The notes beneath the pieces were generated by a model. The model searched no databases and was not told where the DNA came from. It saw only the letters and a list, made by a program, of their open reading frames with translations. DNA of 64,000 bases from Parietichytrium sp. I65-24A. Lineage: Eukaryota > Sar > Bigyra > Thraustochytrida > Thraustochytriidae. Of the stretch, positions 30,179 to 40,405 are shown in pieces. The position numbers were made by a program, and so were the translations under genes. Where the stretch lies: NCBI GenBank assembly GCA_012862575.1, contig BLSF01000066.1:62001-126000 (forward strand), read 5' to 3'. How positions within the stretch are numbered: the stretch's first letter is position 1; each line of letters begins with the position of its first letter.

Positions 30179-31054
30179 ATGGGCGATCCGGGTAGAACTG
30201 CTTTTGCTGGCGCGTTTGCAAATGTGGCAGAATGCTGTGTGATGCACCCGCTAGACAGCGTCAAGACTCGACAGCATCTTTTGCAGAGCAGCGGCAAAGC
30301 CTTGAGGTCAAGCGAGTTGACCATTCGGTTTCAGCTGGTGGAACTTTGGCGGTCAGGTTGCATGTATCGCGGATTGATGCCAGCAGCAGCGATGCAGGCG
30401 CCGCGCGGCGCGCTGAAATTCGCAACACAGGCGTTCTTTTCGCCGCAACAGCCCGCTGGGCCGGGCAGCAAACTGGTGCTCGGGCACTTCGCTTCAGCTT
30501 GGGCGTCCGGTTTCATGGCCGGGTCAACTGAAGCACTGCTGATCACGCCGTTTGAGCTGGCCAAAGTGCGCCTTCAGGACGCAGGCGCACTGACAAGGTA
30601 TCGTAACGCCCTTGACCTCGTCATGCAGCTGACTCGGTCTGAGGGCGTGCTGGCTTGGTGGACGGGGCTGTGGCCAACTATGCTACGAAATGGCGTATGG
30701 AATGCCGCATATTTCGGCGGAATATATGCTATGCGCGTTGGCCAGGACCCGAAGGAAAGGTGGTGGGTGCTTAGTTTTGCGCAGGGTATGGCTGCGGGCA
30801 TGATAGGCTCGTGCTTTTCAAATCCCGTGGACGTGTGCAAAAGTCGCATCCAAGTAGCGAACTATCAAGCACAGCCCGGACCATCGAATCAGCCTGGGTT
30901 GTGGCACACTTTCCGGCACGTCGTCCAGGAGAGCGGCTTGCGAGGCTTATATCGCGGATTTCCTGCCAAGCTATTGCGTCTTGGGCCAGGCGGCGGCATT
31001 CTGCTTGTAGCTTTCGAGACGGGAGGTGCACTGTACGACAATCTATTTTTGTAG
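30179..31054 (+). CDS. Mitochondrial carrier, 2-oxodicarboxylate (ODC/SLC25A21) type
   Basis: 291 aa, the normal carrier length, with three ~100-residue repeats. The signature PX[D/E]XX[K/R]X[K/R] occurs three times: PLDSVKTR (24-31), PFELAKVR (124-131) and PVDVCKSR (216-223). The second and third motifs and the closing RLGPGGGILLV match yeast Odc1/2 and human SLC25A21, which exchange 2-oxoadipate and 2-oxoglutarate across the inner mitochondrial membrane. Substrate is inferred from these motifs; a related carboxylate carrier is possible. No cleavable presequence, as usual for the family. Starts at ATG 30179. Confidence 0.9.
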   Translation: MGDPGRTAFAGAFANVAECCVMHPLDSVKTRQHLLQSSGKALRSSELTIRFQLVELWRSGCMYRGLMPAAAMQAPRGALKFATQAFFSPQQPAGPGSKLVLGHFASAWASGFMAGSTEALLITPFELAKVRLQDAGALTRYRNALDLVMQLTRSEGVLAWWTGLWPTMLRNGVWNAAYFGGIYAMRVGQDPKERWWVLSFAQGMAAGMIGSCFSNPVDVCKSRIQVANYQAQPGPSNQPGLWHTFRHVVQESGLRGLYRGFPAKLLRLGPGGGILLVAFETGGALYDNLFL

Positions 31055-31391
31055 CATACCAGGTCGGCTCCAATGTGTAGAATTTCAATTTCGTCTTAAA
31101 ATTAAAATATAATATCAGCTGTACTCTATCTGTCCCTCTCTGCGATTTGCAATTGTATTTCCCTGCGATGAATCACGGTCAGGACGGTCAGAATGTGAGT
31201 CCCATATTATCTCCCTTTTCCTTTTTCCTTGCAATTCAAAGCAAAGAACCTTTCGTTGTTCTCCCGTTTGAATTTTCGCTCCTTTACCATCCACTACCTT
31301 GGTTCTAATGCAGAACCCATCACTCCCACAGCACCCGGCGAAACATCCGTGTACGAATATCGCATGTCTAGTAACATATTTAGTACACTGA
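31055..31391 (+). other. Intergenic spacer upstream of FANCI
   Basis: About 340 bp. A pyrimidine-rich stretch (31211-31310) lies between a GTGAGT (31196) and a TGCAG (31313), which could be a 5' leader intron. An ATG at 31169 precedes it. Using that acceptor, the frame meets TGA immediately before ATG 31392, so it does not extend the protein. Confidence 0.4.
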
Positions 31392-34300
31392 ATGTGCGAA
31401 ATTAGAAGACAGATGTCTACACGTGCTCTGCATACTTTCGTGTGGGAAAATTATCAGTCAGCAAACCCCAAACTCCTCTCAAGAGTCAAGAGGAAAAGCG
31501 TCCTCGCGTACCCCAATCAAGTGAGAAGTTTCAGCAAGTACATACGCACGAGTATGGATCGGAATCGCGACGAAGTAGGTGCCAAAGAAAACACTTTCGT
31601 GGACGCGAACGTGCAAGTGGAGAGAGAAGATGTAAAAACTGCCAAGCCCCAACAGCCAAAGCTGCTGCGAAAAGAAGGGATTTCTCAAAATGGAAATGGC
31701 GATAATACAAATGCTGATCCCAATTGCGCCGGCGAGGACAGCACACAATGCTCGCTTGACGGAGGAGCCCAAGGATCAGCGAGCACAGATGCACGTGTGG
31801 TGAATCAAGAATGTGGTGGTGCTACTTCGAATGTGAATGTGAATGTGAACGGGAATGAGAATGGGAATGAGAATGAGAATGTGGAATCGGGAGATGCTGC
31901 TGACGCGAGGGGGCAAATGCAAGTGGAAGAGCAAAGAGCCAACGTTTCAGGGAGCACGGCAAGTACGTCTGGAAGCAGTGGTGGGAAAGGTAGCTCGCAA
32001 GAGTCCGGGGCATCCAAGAAGATCAAAAAAGGCAAAAAAGGCAGGGATGTGTTTGATTTGGTCCTGCTGTCGCGCGGGAGCTTGGCCGTAGGATCGCAAG
32101 CGTCGCTCACGCCGGGCGATGACGAGGAGTTTGTGAATTTGACGAGCGCCATTGCCGGCTTGCGGAGAAAGGACCTCGTGCACACTTTGGAAACCCATTC
32201 CAACAGCGCCTCCCTTGGCGAGTTCGTCAAATGTGTTTTCCGCGGAACGCCTCCGGGCGATCCTTCCAGTCTGAACCGCCGCGTTTTCTTGTATGTCCAG
32301 CTTTTCGAGCTGGCCTGTCGCGGGAAGGGTAACAAGCGAGACAGCCTCTTCAACTTTTTGATTACGGAACTGTCCAATCTGCCCATAGGTGTTCTTGGCC
32401 AGCTCGTCGAGAGCGCGCTAAATGTCCTGACTGCGGAAAATGCCGTCTTTGGAAACATTGAAGAGACTTGGTCGCCGTTGGAATTTGTTCCATCTATGCT
32501 GGTTCGTCTCTTCGAGGTGCCGAAAGGATGTCTGGATCCTGAGAGCAGATGCGAGGAAGATATTTCGTGCATGGATGGAAGGAGCTACGCAACGCACGTT
32601 CTAGAGGAGATTTGCACGGCGGATTGGCCGATAGGATCTGAGATTACAGTAGTTTCTAGTTTGCATGACCTCTCCGAACATTTCTCTCCGCAGCTAATGT
32701 TGCGAGTGGTAAGCAAGGCGCTGAAGCAAGTGCCCCGGGTCTCGTATGATCTGTTGCCGCGGTTTGCCAATAGCATTTTCCTCCTTCTCACGAGCGCAAG
32801 CCAGAGCGCCAAAATCGATACTCAGATCGAGTGTCTGGACGAACTTGTTGAAACAATCGAGTCGCTTGATGAGAGATACATCCCGGAGGAACTCACGCTC
32901 AATCTTGCGGAAAAGCGAACGTTACCAGGTTCAACGAATTTTGGTGTCTTGTTCCTTGATCTTCCTTCTGCAAGCATCGACAGGGACTCTTTCAGGGCTC
33001 TCTTGCGCGCTGAAGGCAATATCATAAGCAACCTCTCCATCTCCATGGCGAAGAACATGCCTCTCGCACGCGCATTCATAAAGTCTTGTTATCATCTCCG
33101 TGGAGGAACCAACAAACTCAGCGTTTTCAGAACGGGCTTGCTCCTTGCTCTGGCCAGGGTCAAGCGATTGGAAAAACACATGATCGATGTGTTTGTATAT
33201 AGGGCCAAGGTTGCGAGCGCCAGAACGGAAAAGTCCGCCCAGTCCACGTGGCTCTCAGCGTGGAACCGAAAGCTGCAGGAGAGAAAGGTCGTGGAAGATT
33301 TTTCTTCCATGGACTGCCTTGGGTCTCACTCGCAGGGATTAGACACCCTCATTCTGGCTTTGGAGCAAACCTGTCAAAAGGGGGGCTGGGATTCGGTGGT
33401 TCAAAGTCTTCCAATTCTTGGGGTACAAATGATGGACCACTACAACAAGTACATGCCCAACCAGAGAATCAGTCGAGATATTCTCTCTTGCATGAATGAA
33501 GAGGATTCCCAGGCAAGTGCTGATTCTCAAGCTCAGAGTCAAGGCCAAAGCTTCGTAGTGTGTCGGCCGAGGTATTTAAAAGATCTGCTCTCGCCGTTGG
33601 ATGCTGGAGATCCAAACGCCACAGTCGCGGCGCTAGGGATTGTCGCGCTTGAATCAAGCTTTTCCAATCACAGCATTGTCCAGCGCGAGCTTATTGAGTT
33701 TTTCCGGTCACGGACAATAAGTGCAGGTGGTGCTGCCACCGACATGGGAGTTTGCCAAGCATTGCGATTGCTGGCTATTCTTGTTGAGAAAGTTCCCGAT
33801 CTCTTTCTCAAAGAGATTAACTTCGTCAAGGACCTACTCGCTGACGTGCCTCGACTGGTTCCACGGGTTGCGCATGGCTTACTACAAGCTTTGCAACCTT
33901 TGCTAAGCTTGCGCTTGGATCTCTTGGATTTCGCAGTTTTGGTTTTCCGGAAGGCCCTCTTTCAGCGCGATCTGAACCCACGATTAGTGGCTTTGCAAGG
34001 TCTTTTGCTGCTACTCCGCTGCACGAACGGTGGAAATAAGGCTGAGCAGCAGATGGATATCATTAATTGCCTTCACCGCTGTTTCTCCCATCAGTACGAG
34101 GTTCGCACATCTCTCTACGTTGGACTGGGTGCGTCCATCTCAAGCGCCTCGGTGGACTTGTCTGTCAAACGTGTCGTTTTGGAGACGCTCCTTGGTCACC
34201 TGGATAACATTCTTTTGAATCCTCTCGAGATCAAAGTTCGCGAGGATTTATACGGCAGTAGCAGCAGTCAGCAAACTCCAGAAGACGAAGATGCGTTGGA

Positions 34301-36512
34301 CTCTGGTTTCGAAGTAGAGGAGGCGCAATCTAGCGATGATCGTGACGCATTCCCTCTCCAGTTGCGTTCCAAGTGCTGTGACAGAATTACAGGAGACATT
34401 GTTGATCCGGTGCATGTTATCTTGCTCAGTTTGGCCAGCATCGCTCAGAATCATGCTGAGGTGCCGCCGTCATTCTGCCATGCTGCTAAGGCCACTTTGT
34501 TGCGCCTCGGTGGTCAACTCGCAGTTGTGCGGCCTGACGAAGCCGTTGCAAAGATCAGAACTCAAGCGGAAATGAAACTTGGGGTTTTCGTGTGCGAGGC
34601 GATTCTTTCATACAGATTTGATGATCGGGTGTGGGCACTCCAATGCGCGCTGATGGAGGGTTTTAATAAGCTTGGGCTTTCTGGCACTCTGGAAAACACC
34701 CTGAAAGGAAAGCCCACCCCAAAGAAGAAGAAGAAGTCACATGCTGCCGCAGAGTCCCCACAAGGAGAAGACATTGGCGCTGAAGATGAGTCAGAGGCGG
34801 GTGACTGTCCAAGCGCACCGCAAGGGGTACCGAGCGCACTAACCCTGGAGGTACTGACAAGGGTTCTGCCTCGGAAGCATCTTCCGCTCAACGTCAAGCG
34901 TTTTTACGCCCATTGCCTTGCCGTTGAGCTCGCAGATAGTCGTGAGACTCGCAAAACGCCTTTCACGTCTGCGCAGACGAGGGTTGCAGGAAGTGATTGC
35001 AGATCCTGTGTTGAAATGTCCGAGCTCAGTGTTTTGAAGACGTGCTGTGACATCGAGGTGACCTTGATCTCAATCGGGAAATATTTGTTGGAAGAGATTT
35101 TAAGTTTTTGTGCGGACGGAGCACGGGTTCTTGTCGGCAGCCTCCTGAAAAGTTTCTTGGAGTGCCTGAAGATCGCTCAAGAGAATGACAACCTGGTGCT
35201 TTTTATAAGTTGTCTGAACCCTGCCGGGGTTGCAAAGGTGGTCAAACCCAGTGCTGATACACAGAGCGCAACCGAGACCGGTAGGCAAATGGAGGACGAA
35301 GAGGTCTGTGAAGGTGCGATCGAAGAGTTACAGAACTTGATGTGGAGCCGAGTCTACAGGAGTATGTCAAAGCTTAGAAATCCTGAGTGGAGCGACATAG
35401 GGATAGTTTTTCAGATCATGCATTTATTGGTACCGTTTAGCTCAGAGCCCGGTCTACGTGCAAAGCAAGCATCTCGGGCCATTCAAAATGCCGACATCCG
35501 TGGAAATTCCAAGTGCCAGGAGGCCCTGCTGGCCTGGTATTTTTCTACTCAGCAGTTGGGCTCCAGCAACCGGCATCGTCTACACGGAGAGAAAGGCGCC
35601 GCAGATCGATTGCGTGAGGCATTGGGGAAGCGCGAAACGGATGAAGATGAGAGCATGGAGGACGATGCAGAGGAAGATGGCTCAGAGAACGGCGGGAACA
35701 ATGGGGAGGAGGTGGAGGACGACGAGAATGAGGACCGGGAAGATGCTGCTCAAGTTGACGATCTGAATGATGGCGAGGTTTCCGGTAGCAAGAAGAAAAA
35801 GAAGAGCTTAAAGTCGTGGAAGCTCTTGGAGCATCAGAAGAACTTGCAGGTCGTGGTACATTGTATCTGTGGGTCGCTGAATAGGACACTGGATGAGTGC
35901 GAATGGGCAGCTACACAGATGCGTGAAGATCCCTTGCCAAGCATGTCTTCGACATTCGCATCTGTGAAGAAAGCAAAGTGTTTGGACCAAGCGAAGGCAG
36001 TGAGAACAGATCAAGAGCGCATGCTGTACTCGAAATTGAATGAAAGTGTGCAAATTTGTACTACTCTTCTGGAATCTGCGCAAGTGTCTGAACGGTCCGA
36101 CGAACTTGTGTATAAAGTGCTCATGAAGCACTACAAGCTTGTTGCTGCACATCTCAAGGTCTTGGCAGGTCTGAAGATTCGCACGATCACAAAGCACTTG
36201 CGGCAACTAGTGAAGAACACAAAACGGCAAACTAAGTCCCTCTACGACATTCTTGGTTCCGAGTCATCAAATAGCAAGCCAAATGTAAGCCAAGCAGGGC
36301 AAACCAGCAGAGAAGCGAAGCTCATTCCCAATTTGATTTTCCAAATCGAACAGTACGAGGTTCTGCTGATCAAACTCTCCAAGCTAACTAGCGCTAACGA
36401 TGATGCAGAGCCGCTAGCCAGCTATGTCTGCCCTTCTTTAAACCGAGACTTCAAACTGAAGAGCGTCCCAGCCGGGAAGAGCAAACGCCGCCGGGATGAA
36501 GACGAGGACTAA
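31392..36512 (+). CDS. FANCI: Fanconi anaemia complementation group I (FANCI) homologue
   Basis: 1706 aa, longer than human FANCI (1328). FANCI pairs with FANCD2 in the DNA clamp that is monoubiquitinated during interstrand-crosslink repair. Recognition rests on the C-terminal IPNLIFxIEQYE..LIKLSK followed by SRDFK/NRDFK-like LNRDFKLKS, on the solenoid segment LLQALQPLLSLRLD...RKALFQRDLNPR, and on N-terminal FRGTPPGD...LNRRVF. A basic KSKRRRDEDED tail suits a nuclear signal. Three SQ sites (Ser706, Ser712, Ser716) lie just before the region of the human Lys523 site, where I read Ser758 instead of Lys. The first ~220 residues are a low-complexity Asn/Glu/Gly extension. ATG 31392 has a weak context; ATG 31554 (Met55, A at -3, G at +4) may be the true start. 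Confidence 0.9.
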   Translation: MCEIRRQMSTRALHTFVWENYQSANPKLLSRVKRKSVLAYPNQVRSFSKYIRTSMDRNRDEVGAKENTFVDANVQVEREDVKTAKPQQPKLLRKEGISQNGNGDNTNADPNCAGEDSTQCSLDGGAQGSASTDARVVNQECGGATSNVNVNVNGNENGNENENVESGDAADARGQMQVEEQRANVSGSTASTSGSSGGKGSSQESGASKKIKKGKKGRDVFDLVLLSRGSLAVGSQASLTPGDDEEFVNLTSAIAGLRRKDLVHTLETHSNSASLGEFVKCVFRGTPPGDPSSLNRRVFLYVQLFELACRGKGNKRDSLFNFLITELSNLPIGVLGQLVESALNVLTAENAVFGNIEETWSPLEFVPSMLVRLFEVPKGCLDPESRCEEDISCMDGRSYATHVLEEICTADWPIGSEITVVSSLHDLSEHFSPQLMLRVVSKALKQVPRVSYDLLPRFANSIFLLLTSASQSAKIDTQIECLDELVETIESLDERYIPEELTLNLAEKRTLPGSTNFGVLFLDLPSASIDRDSFRALLRAEGNIISNLSISMAKNMPLARAFIKSCYHLRGGTNKLSVFRTGLLLALARVKRLEKHMIDVFVYRAKVASARTEKSAQSTWLSAWNRKLQERKVVEDFSSMDCLGSHSQGLDTLILALEQTCQKGGWDSVVQSLPILGVQMMDHYNKYMPNQRISRDILSCMNEEDSQASADSQAQSQGQSFVVCRPRYLKDLLSPLDAGDPNATVAALGIVALESSFSNHSIVQRELIEFFRSRTISAGGAATDMGVCQALRLLAILVEKVPDLFLKEINFVKDLLADVPRLVPRVAHGLLQALQPLLSLRLDLLDFAVLVFRKALFQRDLNPRLVALQGLLLLLRCTNGGNKAEQQMDIINCLHRCFSHQYEVRTSLYVGLGASISSASVDLSVKRVVLETLLGHLDNILLNPLEIKVREDLYGSSSSQQTPEDEDALDSGFEVEEAQSSDDRDAFPLQLRSKCCDRITGDIVDPVHVILLSLASIAQNHAEVPPSFCHAAKATLLRLGGQLAVVRPDEAVAKIRTQAEMKLGVFVCEAILSYRFDDRVWALQCALMEGFNKLGLSGTLENTLKGKPTPKKKKKSHAAAESPQGEDIGAEDESEAGDCPSAPQGVPSALTLEVLTRVLPRKHLPLNVKRFYAHCLAVELADSRETRKTPFTSAQTRVAGSDCRSCVEMSELSVLKTCCDIEVTLISIGKYLLEEILSFCADGARVLVGSLLKSFLECLKIAQENDNLVLFISCLNPAGVAKVVKPSADTQSATETGRQMEDEEVCEGAIEELQNLMWSRVYRSMSKLRNPEWSDIGIVFQIMHLLVPFSSEPGLRAKQASRAIQNADIRGNSKCQEALLAWYFSTQQLGSSNRHRLHGEKGAADRLREALGKRETDEDESMEDDAEEDGSENGGNNGEEVEDDENEDREDAAQVDDLNDGEVSGSKKKKKSLKSWKLLEHQKNLQVVVHCICGSLNRTLDECEWAATQMREDPLPSMSSTFASVKKAKCLDQAKAVRTDQERMLYSKLNESVQICTTLLESAQVSERSDELVYKVLMKHYKLVAAHLKVLAGLKIRTITKHLRQLVKNTKRQTKSLYDILGSESSNSKPNVSQAGQTSREAKLIPNLIFQIEQYEVLLIKLSKLTSANDDAEPLASYVCPSLNRDFKLKSVPAGKSKRRRDEDED
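31833..31884 (+). repeat. GAATGT/GAATGG(A)GAAT-type hexamer repeat encoding Asn-rich tract
   Basis: A run of 6-bp units (AATGTG, then AATGAG/GGGAAT) encodes the NVNVNVNGNENGNENEN segment in the FANCI N-terminal extension. Confidence 0.8.
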
Positions 36513-36761
36513 ATTGTTGAAGCAGCGCTCTTGCTCTGTTGGACCGAGACGATCGAGGTAAGAGGCTTGTGGCGATTTCGGGCAAGCGACGATGGTAACT
36601 TATTCACAATAACTAAAAAAAGAAAAAAATAAATAAAAGAAACAAAGAATCGAAATGAAGACAGAAATTGCGTTATTCATTGACAGGTCAGTCTCGGTGG
36701 TATACTGAGCGGTTGTAAGAGAGTAGGAATTATACGGGCACTAATATCATGGTCAGAGTTG
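36513..36761. other. Convergent spacer between FANCI and Myb-like protein 1
   Basis: Contains AATAAATAAA at about 36627-36637, a plausible polyadenylation signal for FANCI on the plus strand. Confidence 0.5.
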
Positions 36762-38393
36762 TCAGGCGTGTCTGTGGTGCTTCACAGCATTTGGGATGCG
36801 AGTCTGGTCTAGGTCACCATAATTAACAGAAACAGAGTTTTGGGAATTGGTGCTTTGAAAGTCTTGGAAAGAGCGCTTGTGTGAAGGGCTGAACCACTCA
36901 TCCACGCTCAGACCCATGATGGTGGATGCTGGCGACACTGGGGACAGAGGAGGGGACTCCGCTCCAAACCTCTGTCCTTGGCTATATCGCAGTGCGGAGC
37001 GCGAGTTTCTCATGGGGCCAGGGGAGTTTGCGCCGTTCACGGGGCTGCACAGCCTTTGTATAGTGTGGTTGCCAAGGCTGCTCGTGTCGATACTTCGCGG
37101 CATTCGAGAACCCGACAAGTTCGGCTGGAAGTTCCGGAGCTGGAGGTCCATCTTGATGGGCTCCATCTGGCCATCGTCACTTTGCCCGTAGTTGCTAAAG
37201 TTAGCGCGGGGGTCCGAGGGCTGGGTGTAACCCAGGTCTTCGTCGTCACCAAACATGTCGGGCTTGGAAAAGTTAAGAAGATTTGCAAGTGCCGTGGTAC
37301 CCGAGCTAAGTGCGCGGCCGGTTTGCTGTTGCGGCTTTACAGGATGAGAGTCATGGTAGTAAGAAGATTGGTACGAAGGGTTGTACTGAATGGGCTCGAA
37401 GAGTTGATTTGTAGCAAATGACGAGTTCTCGCTGTCTTGCGAGAAGCTAGTCCCGGAGCTAGTCACGGCGGAAGAAAAGTACCTCGGAGCTCCGTTTTGT
37501 GGAGAGGAGACTTGCGTAAAACCACTCTGTACACGCCTATCTTGTTCTTCATAAGGCATCGGGGTCACGGTGCGATCTTGAGATCCGGCTGCTAGTGCGC
37601 GCCGCCCCTTGCCGGATGCCGACTTTGCACCATTTGCACCCATCTGCACCTTGCTATAAAACCTTCGACGAACTTCCATAAGCAAGTCACGGGCGTTGAA
37701 TCGCTCTCGTACACATGGGAGATTCGGATCGCAGGAAACGCAGCTGGCCTTTCCGCAGCTGGCTAGCCCACGCTGAACTCTGAGGCGATGCATTTGCAAA
37801 CACCTCGTGCAGGCCGCCTCATTGGAGCAAACCCATCTGTGTTCGAGAAGCTTTTCGAGCATTCTGAAGTCCCTCTCGATTTGAGTGACCTGGGTAGAGC
37901 GCTCCATTACAGGGCCGAGGTTGGTGCGACGAAGTTTGAGGTGGTGTCGCACGGCATCGTGAGAGCGCTTCTTGTTGGATTTGTCGTTGAATCTGTCCGT
38001 GATGAGATGCATGAAGCTCTTGCCCTGAATGTTTTGTTTCCTCTGCTGATGGCAAAAGGCGGAAAGAACCTCAGGATCCTCCCATATCACCGACACGAGG
38101 ATTTTACGCTCCTCAGAGCTGAAGCGACCCGTCCGCCCGTTGCTGCCTCGACTGGAAACACTGTTGTTGCTTGGGCTGGCAAGCGGCTCTTCAAGTTCAA
38201 AGTCTTCGGAGCCGTATCGAGAAGGTATGGACGCCGTCGAAACTTCTGAGGGTTCGCATTTGATCTGGCGGTGCGGCCGCGCATGGCCTTCCAAAGAGTT
38301 AGTGAGCTCCAACAGCGCGTGAGTGGTGCTCGCGGGCGAATCCCGCTGTTCCGTGTACATGTGACTTTGCATCATCAATTCCGCTCTCTCCAT
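36762..38393 (-). CDS. Putative DNA-binding protein: Myb/SANT-like module plus His/Cys cluster (paralogue 1)
   Basis: 543 aa from the first ATG (38393); the longer frame begins at a TTG (38465). Residues ~90-156 look like a divergent Myb/SANT helix-turn-helix: an aromatic start (RFSSEERKIL), GKSFMHLITDRFN, and the strongly basic KRSHDAVRHHLKLRR. Residues 185-221 hold a probable zinc cluster: H185, C189, C195, C198, then H202, C213, C218, C221, with CLQMHRLRVQRGLASC between them. The C-terminal 300 residues are Ser/Asn/Gln/Pro-rich, as in activation regions. The neighbour at 40406-41701 has the same two modules in the same order. I know no named family with this combination; a transcription factor is inferred. 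The TAZ zinc finger is the nearest spacing analogue but does not match fully. Confidence 0.8.
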   Translation of the reverse strand: MERAELMMQSHMYTEQRDSPASTTHALLELTNSLEGHARPHRQIKCEPSEVSTASIPSRYGSEDFELEEPLASPSNNSVSSRGSNGRTGRFSSEERKILVSVIWEDPEVLSAFCHQQRKQNIQGKSFMHLITDRFNDKSNKKRSHDAVRHHLKLRRTNLGPVMERSTQVTQIERDFRMLEKLLEHRWVCSNEAACTRCLQMHRLRVQRGLASCGKASCVSCDPNLPCVRERFNARDLLMEVRRRFYSKVQMGANGAKSASGKGRRALAAGSQDRTVTPMPYEEQDRRVQSGFTQVSSPQNGAPRYFSSAVTSSGTSFSQDSENSSFATNQLFEPIQYNPSYQSSYYHDSHPVKPQQQTGRALSSGTTALANLLNFSKPDMFGDDEDLGYTQPSDPRANFSNYGQSDDGQMEPIKMDLQLRNFQPNLSGSRMPRSIDTSSLGNHTIQRLCSPVNGANSPGPMRNSRSALRYSQGQRFGAESPPLSPVSPASTIMGLSVDEWFSPSHKRSFQDFQSTNSQNSVSVNYGDLDQTRIPNAVKHHRHA

Positions 38394-40405
38394 GAAGAGG
38401 CTCTGCCCAAGTCGTCCGACTGAGCTACTACGTTCGGGACGAAGATGCAAGTCTGCTCGCCGCAAGGTGTCTCGTACCCCTTTAGATCACTGCGGTCCTG
38501 GGATTCGTACCACTCTCTCTGTTCTCTCGTTGCCGATTCTTTGCTCTTGCACAGCTCAGCTACCTGTAGCTCAGGTCTGTCGCGTTCTTCCGCTTGCGAG
38601 CTCGTCTTGGAAAGCGTGACTTCCGTTCTCATATGCCTCTCGAGCAGAAGGAGCTACGAGTCGAAGAGGAGTTACGCCAAAGTCAAGAGACAAGGGTCTG
38701 CGTTCCTCAGGAGATGCTGGCATGTACGCCAAGCTGGTAGTGCCCTATATACTTTGGCCAACCTGAGACGCAGGAAATATTTAGTCTGATGCGATTCAGG
38801 TTGTAGAGCCGGACTCGATTACAGAACAGCAACCAATGCACGCAGATCGCGTTGAGACTTGCACACACGTGTTTTCTTTCTCTTTGCACTTTCAAGGCAC
38901 ATTAAAGGAACGCGCTGCTCGCCTGTCCTGCTCTTCTGAAACAGTGCAGATCAGCCACTCTGTGACAACCGAACCCAGTCAACTGACTTCCTCAGCCGAC
39001 TCAGCCTCTGATAGATAGCGCCGTGGATCATGTACACCAATCGCTGCTCATCTATCAGTCCATCTATTCTCCTGCCTACTTTAGCGTCGTGGAAACCGTC
39101 GAAAGCTTCTCCATTTCAACAACTCTAACGCTCACTTTCGTCGCAGGGCGTATGTGATCTGTATACATCAAATTCATGCGATCCTTTCTTCTATATATTG
39201 CACAACAAAGAAAACCAGTCGCTCCACGATAAACTAACCGAGCCTTCGTCCATCCTCAATCATCGCTCGCCAATCCTTCTCTCCGTCTTTCCATTCTCTT
39301 CTACCGATGGAACCCATTCCGTGCAACACATTTCCATACAAATTCACAATACTTTCTTACATACACACCAGCGGTACCCGGCGCTACCGGCAGATAGCCC
39401 GTCGCGGTAGTACTCAGTTTCGCGGGATCTCTAGGAAGCATTAAGAGCACTTACCACCGGCAAAACGTGGCTACACTGCCATACCAAGTATTATACAGTA
39501 TTAGGCGCCGGGAATCGACCACCACTACGTCATTAGTGGTAGGACATTTAGAGTTTGGAAGTGGGTGTAGAGGTCCCGGGATGACGCAATATTCCTGAAC
39601 CATCAAAGAGCGGTCAATTTTTCTCTCTCCCAACGGATAAAATAAAATACATTGGAATTCTTTTTCTTTCCATTTTTTTTTAAATAACCTTTTGTTCAAA
39701 GTCAAAAAATAAAGGAAACGAAACGAATAGAATCTTGTCAAGCTTTCCTGCTCAGATGCCACGATCCTCCATCGTTGCTCTGAGTTGTGACTCAAAATCG
39801 AAAGCGATACGTTGAGTAAGGGTGCCACGGATATACTCCAGCTAGAGCTACTAGCTAGAATGAGGGTGAGGAGAGGAGAGAGGGGGGGGGGCGAAAGATC
39901 GAGCAATACGCGTCTTGGCTACGCACAGCTCGCATTCTCAGTTGCGATTTCTTGTGTGTCTGGTACGGCCGGTTCAATGCGTGAAGAAGGCTGCTTGCTT
40001 CCGAAGCAAAACAGGTGCTTCTGATTTACATATAATGCGATGAAAGCAGCTCTTGCTGTATTCAGTACCTCGAAGAGACTTCATGGCTACGGATCCTTCG
40101 CCGTTTTACCGGTGGCGGGTGCGTGCATCTCCTCCAGGGCGTTTGGGTCCATCTCGTCTTTGAGCGACGAGGGCATAGTAACCTACTGTTGGTACTATTT
40201 TTTGGTAACGTCTAATGCTCCACAGCCTTGCGAGATCTTGCCATGCAGTCAAGCCAACCCTCCTTGCCGTCATGAGCAAGCGAAAGAATGCTAGTAGCGC
40301 GCCCACTTCTCAGATCTCAAATTTAAATCACGCAGCTGCAACGAGGAAAGACTTTAATGATTTCAAAGATTGAAAGTTTAGAAATAGAGACTAACGAGGT
40401 GTGAA
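38394..40405. other. Intergenic region between the two Myb/HCCC paralogues
   Basis: About 2 kb. It contains a TATATA on the minus sense near 38745-38750, a GTAAGT on the minus strand at 39454, and a G-run at 39879-39892. Small ORFs overlap in several frames without recognisable content. No RNA gene found. Confidence 0.5.
38744..38752 (-). promoter_or_regulatory. Possible TATA box of Myb-like paralogue 1
   Basis: Minus-strand AGTATATAG about 350 bp before the ATG, similar in distance to the TATA candidate of the dynein gene. Sequence only. Confidence 0.25.

Noticed and set aside
38395-38470. tRNA-like D-arm sequence (TAGCTCAGTCGGACGAC on the minus strand)
   Set aside because: No matching T-arm or acceptor stem within tRNA distance; it falls in the leader/coding start of Myb-like paralogue 1.
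39495-39600. Possible tRNA T-arm (GGTCGATTCCCGG on the minus strand)
   Set aside because: The loop does not fit TTCNANN with 5-bp stems, and no acceptor stem pairing was found.
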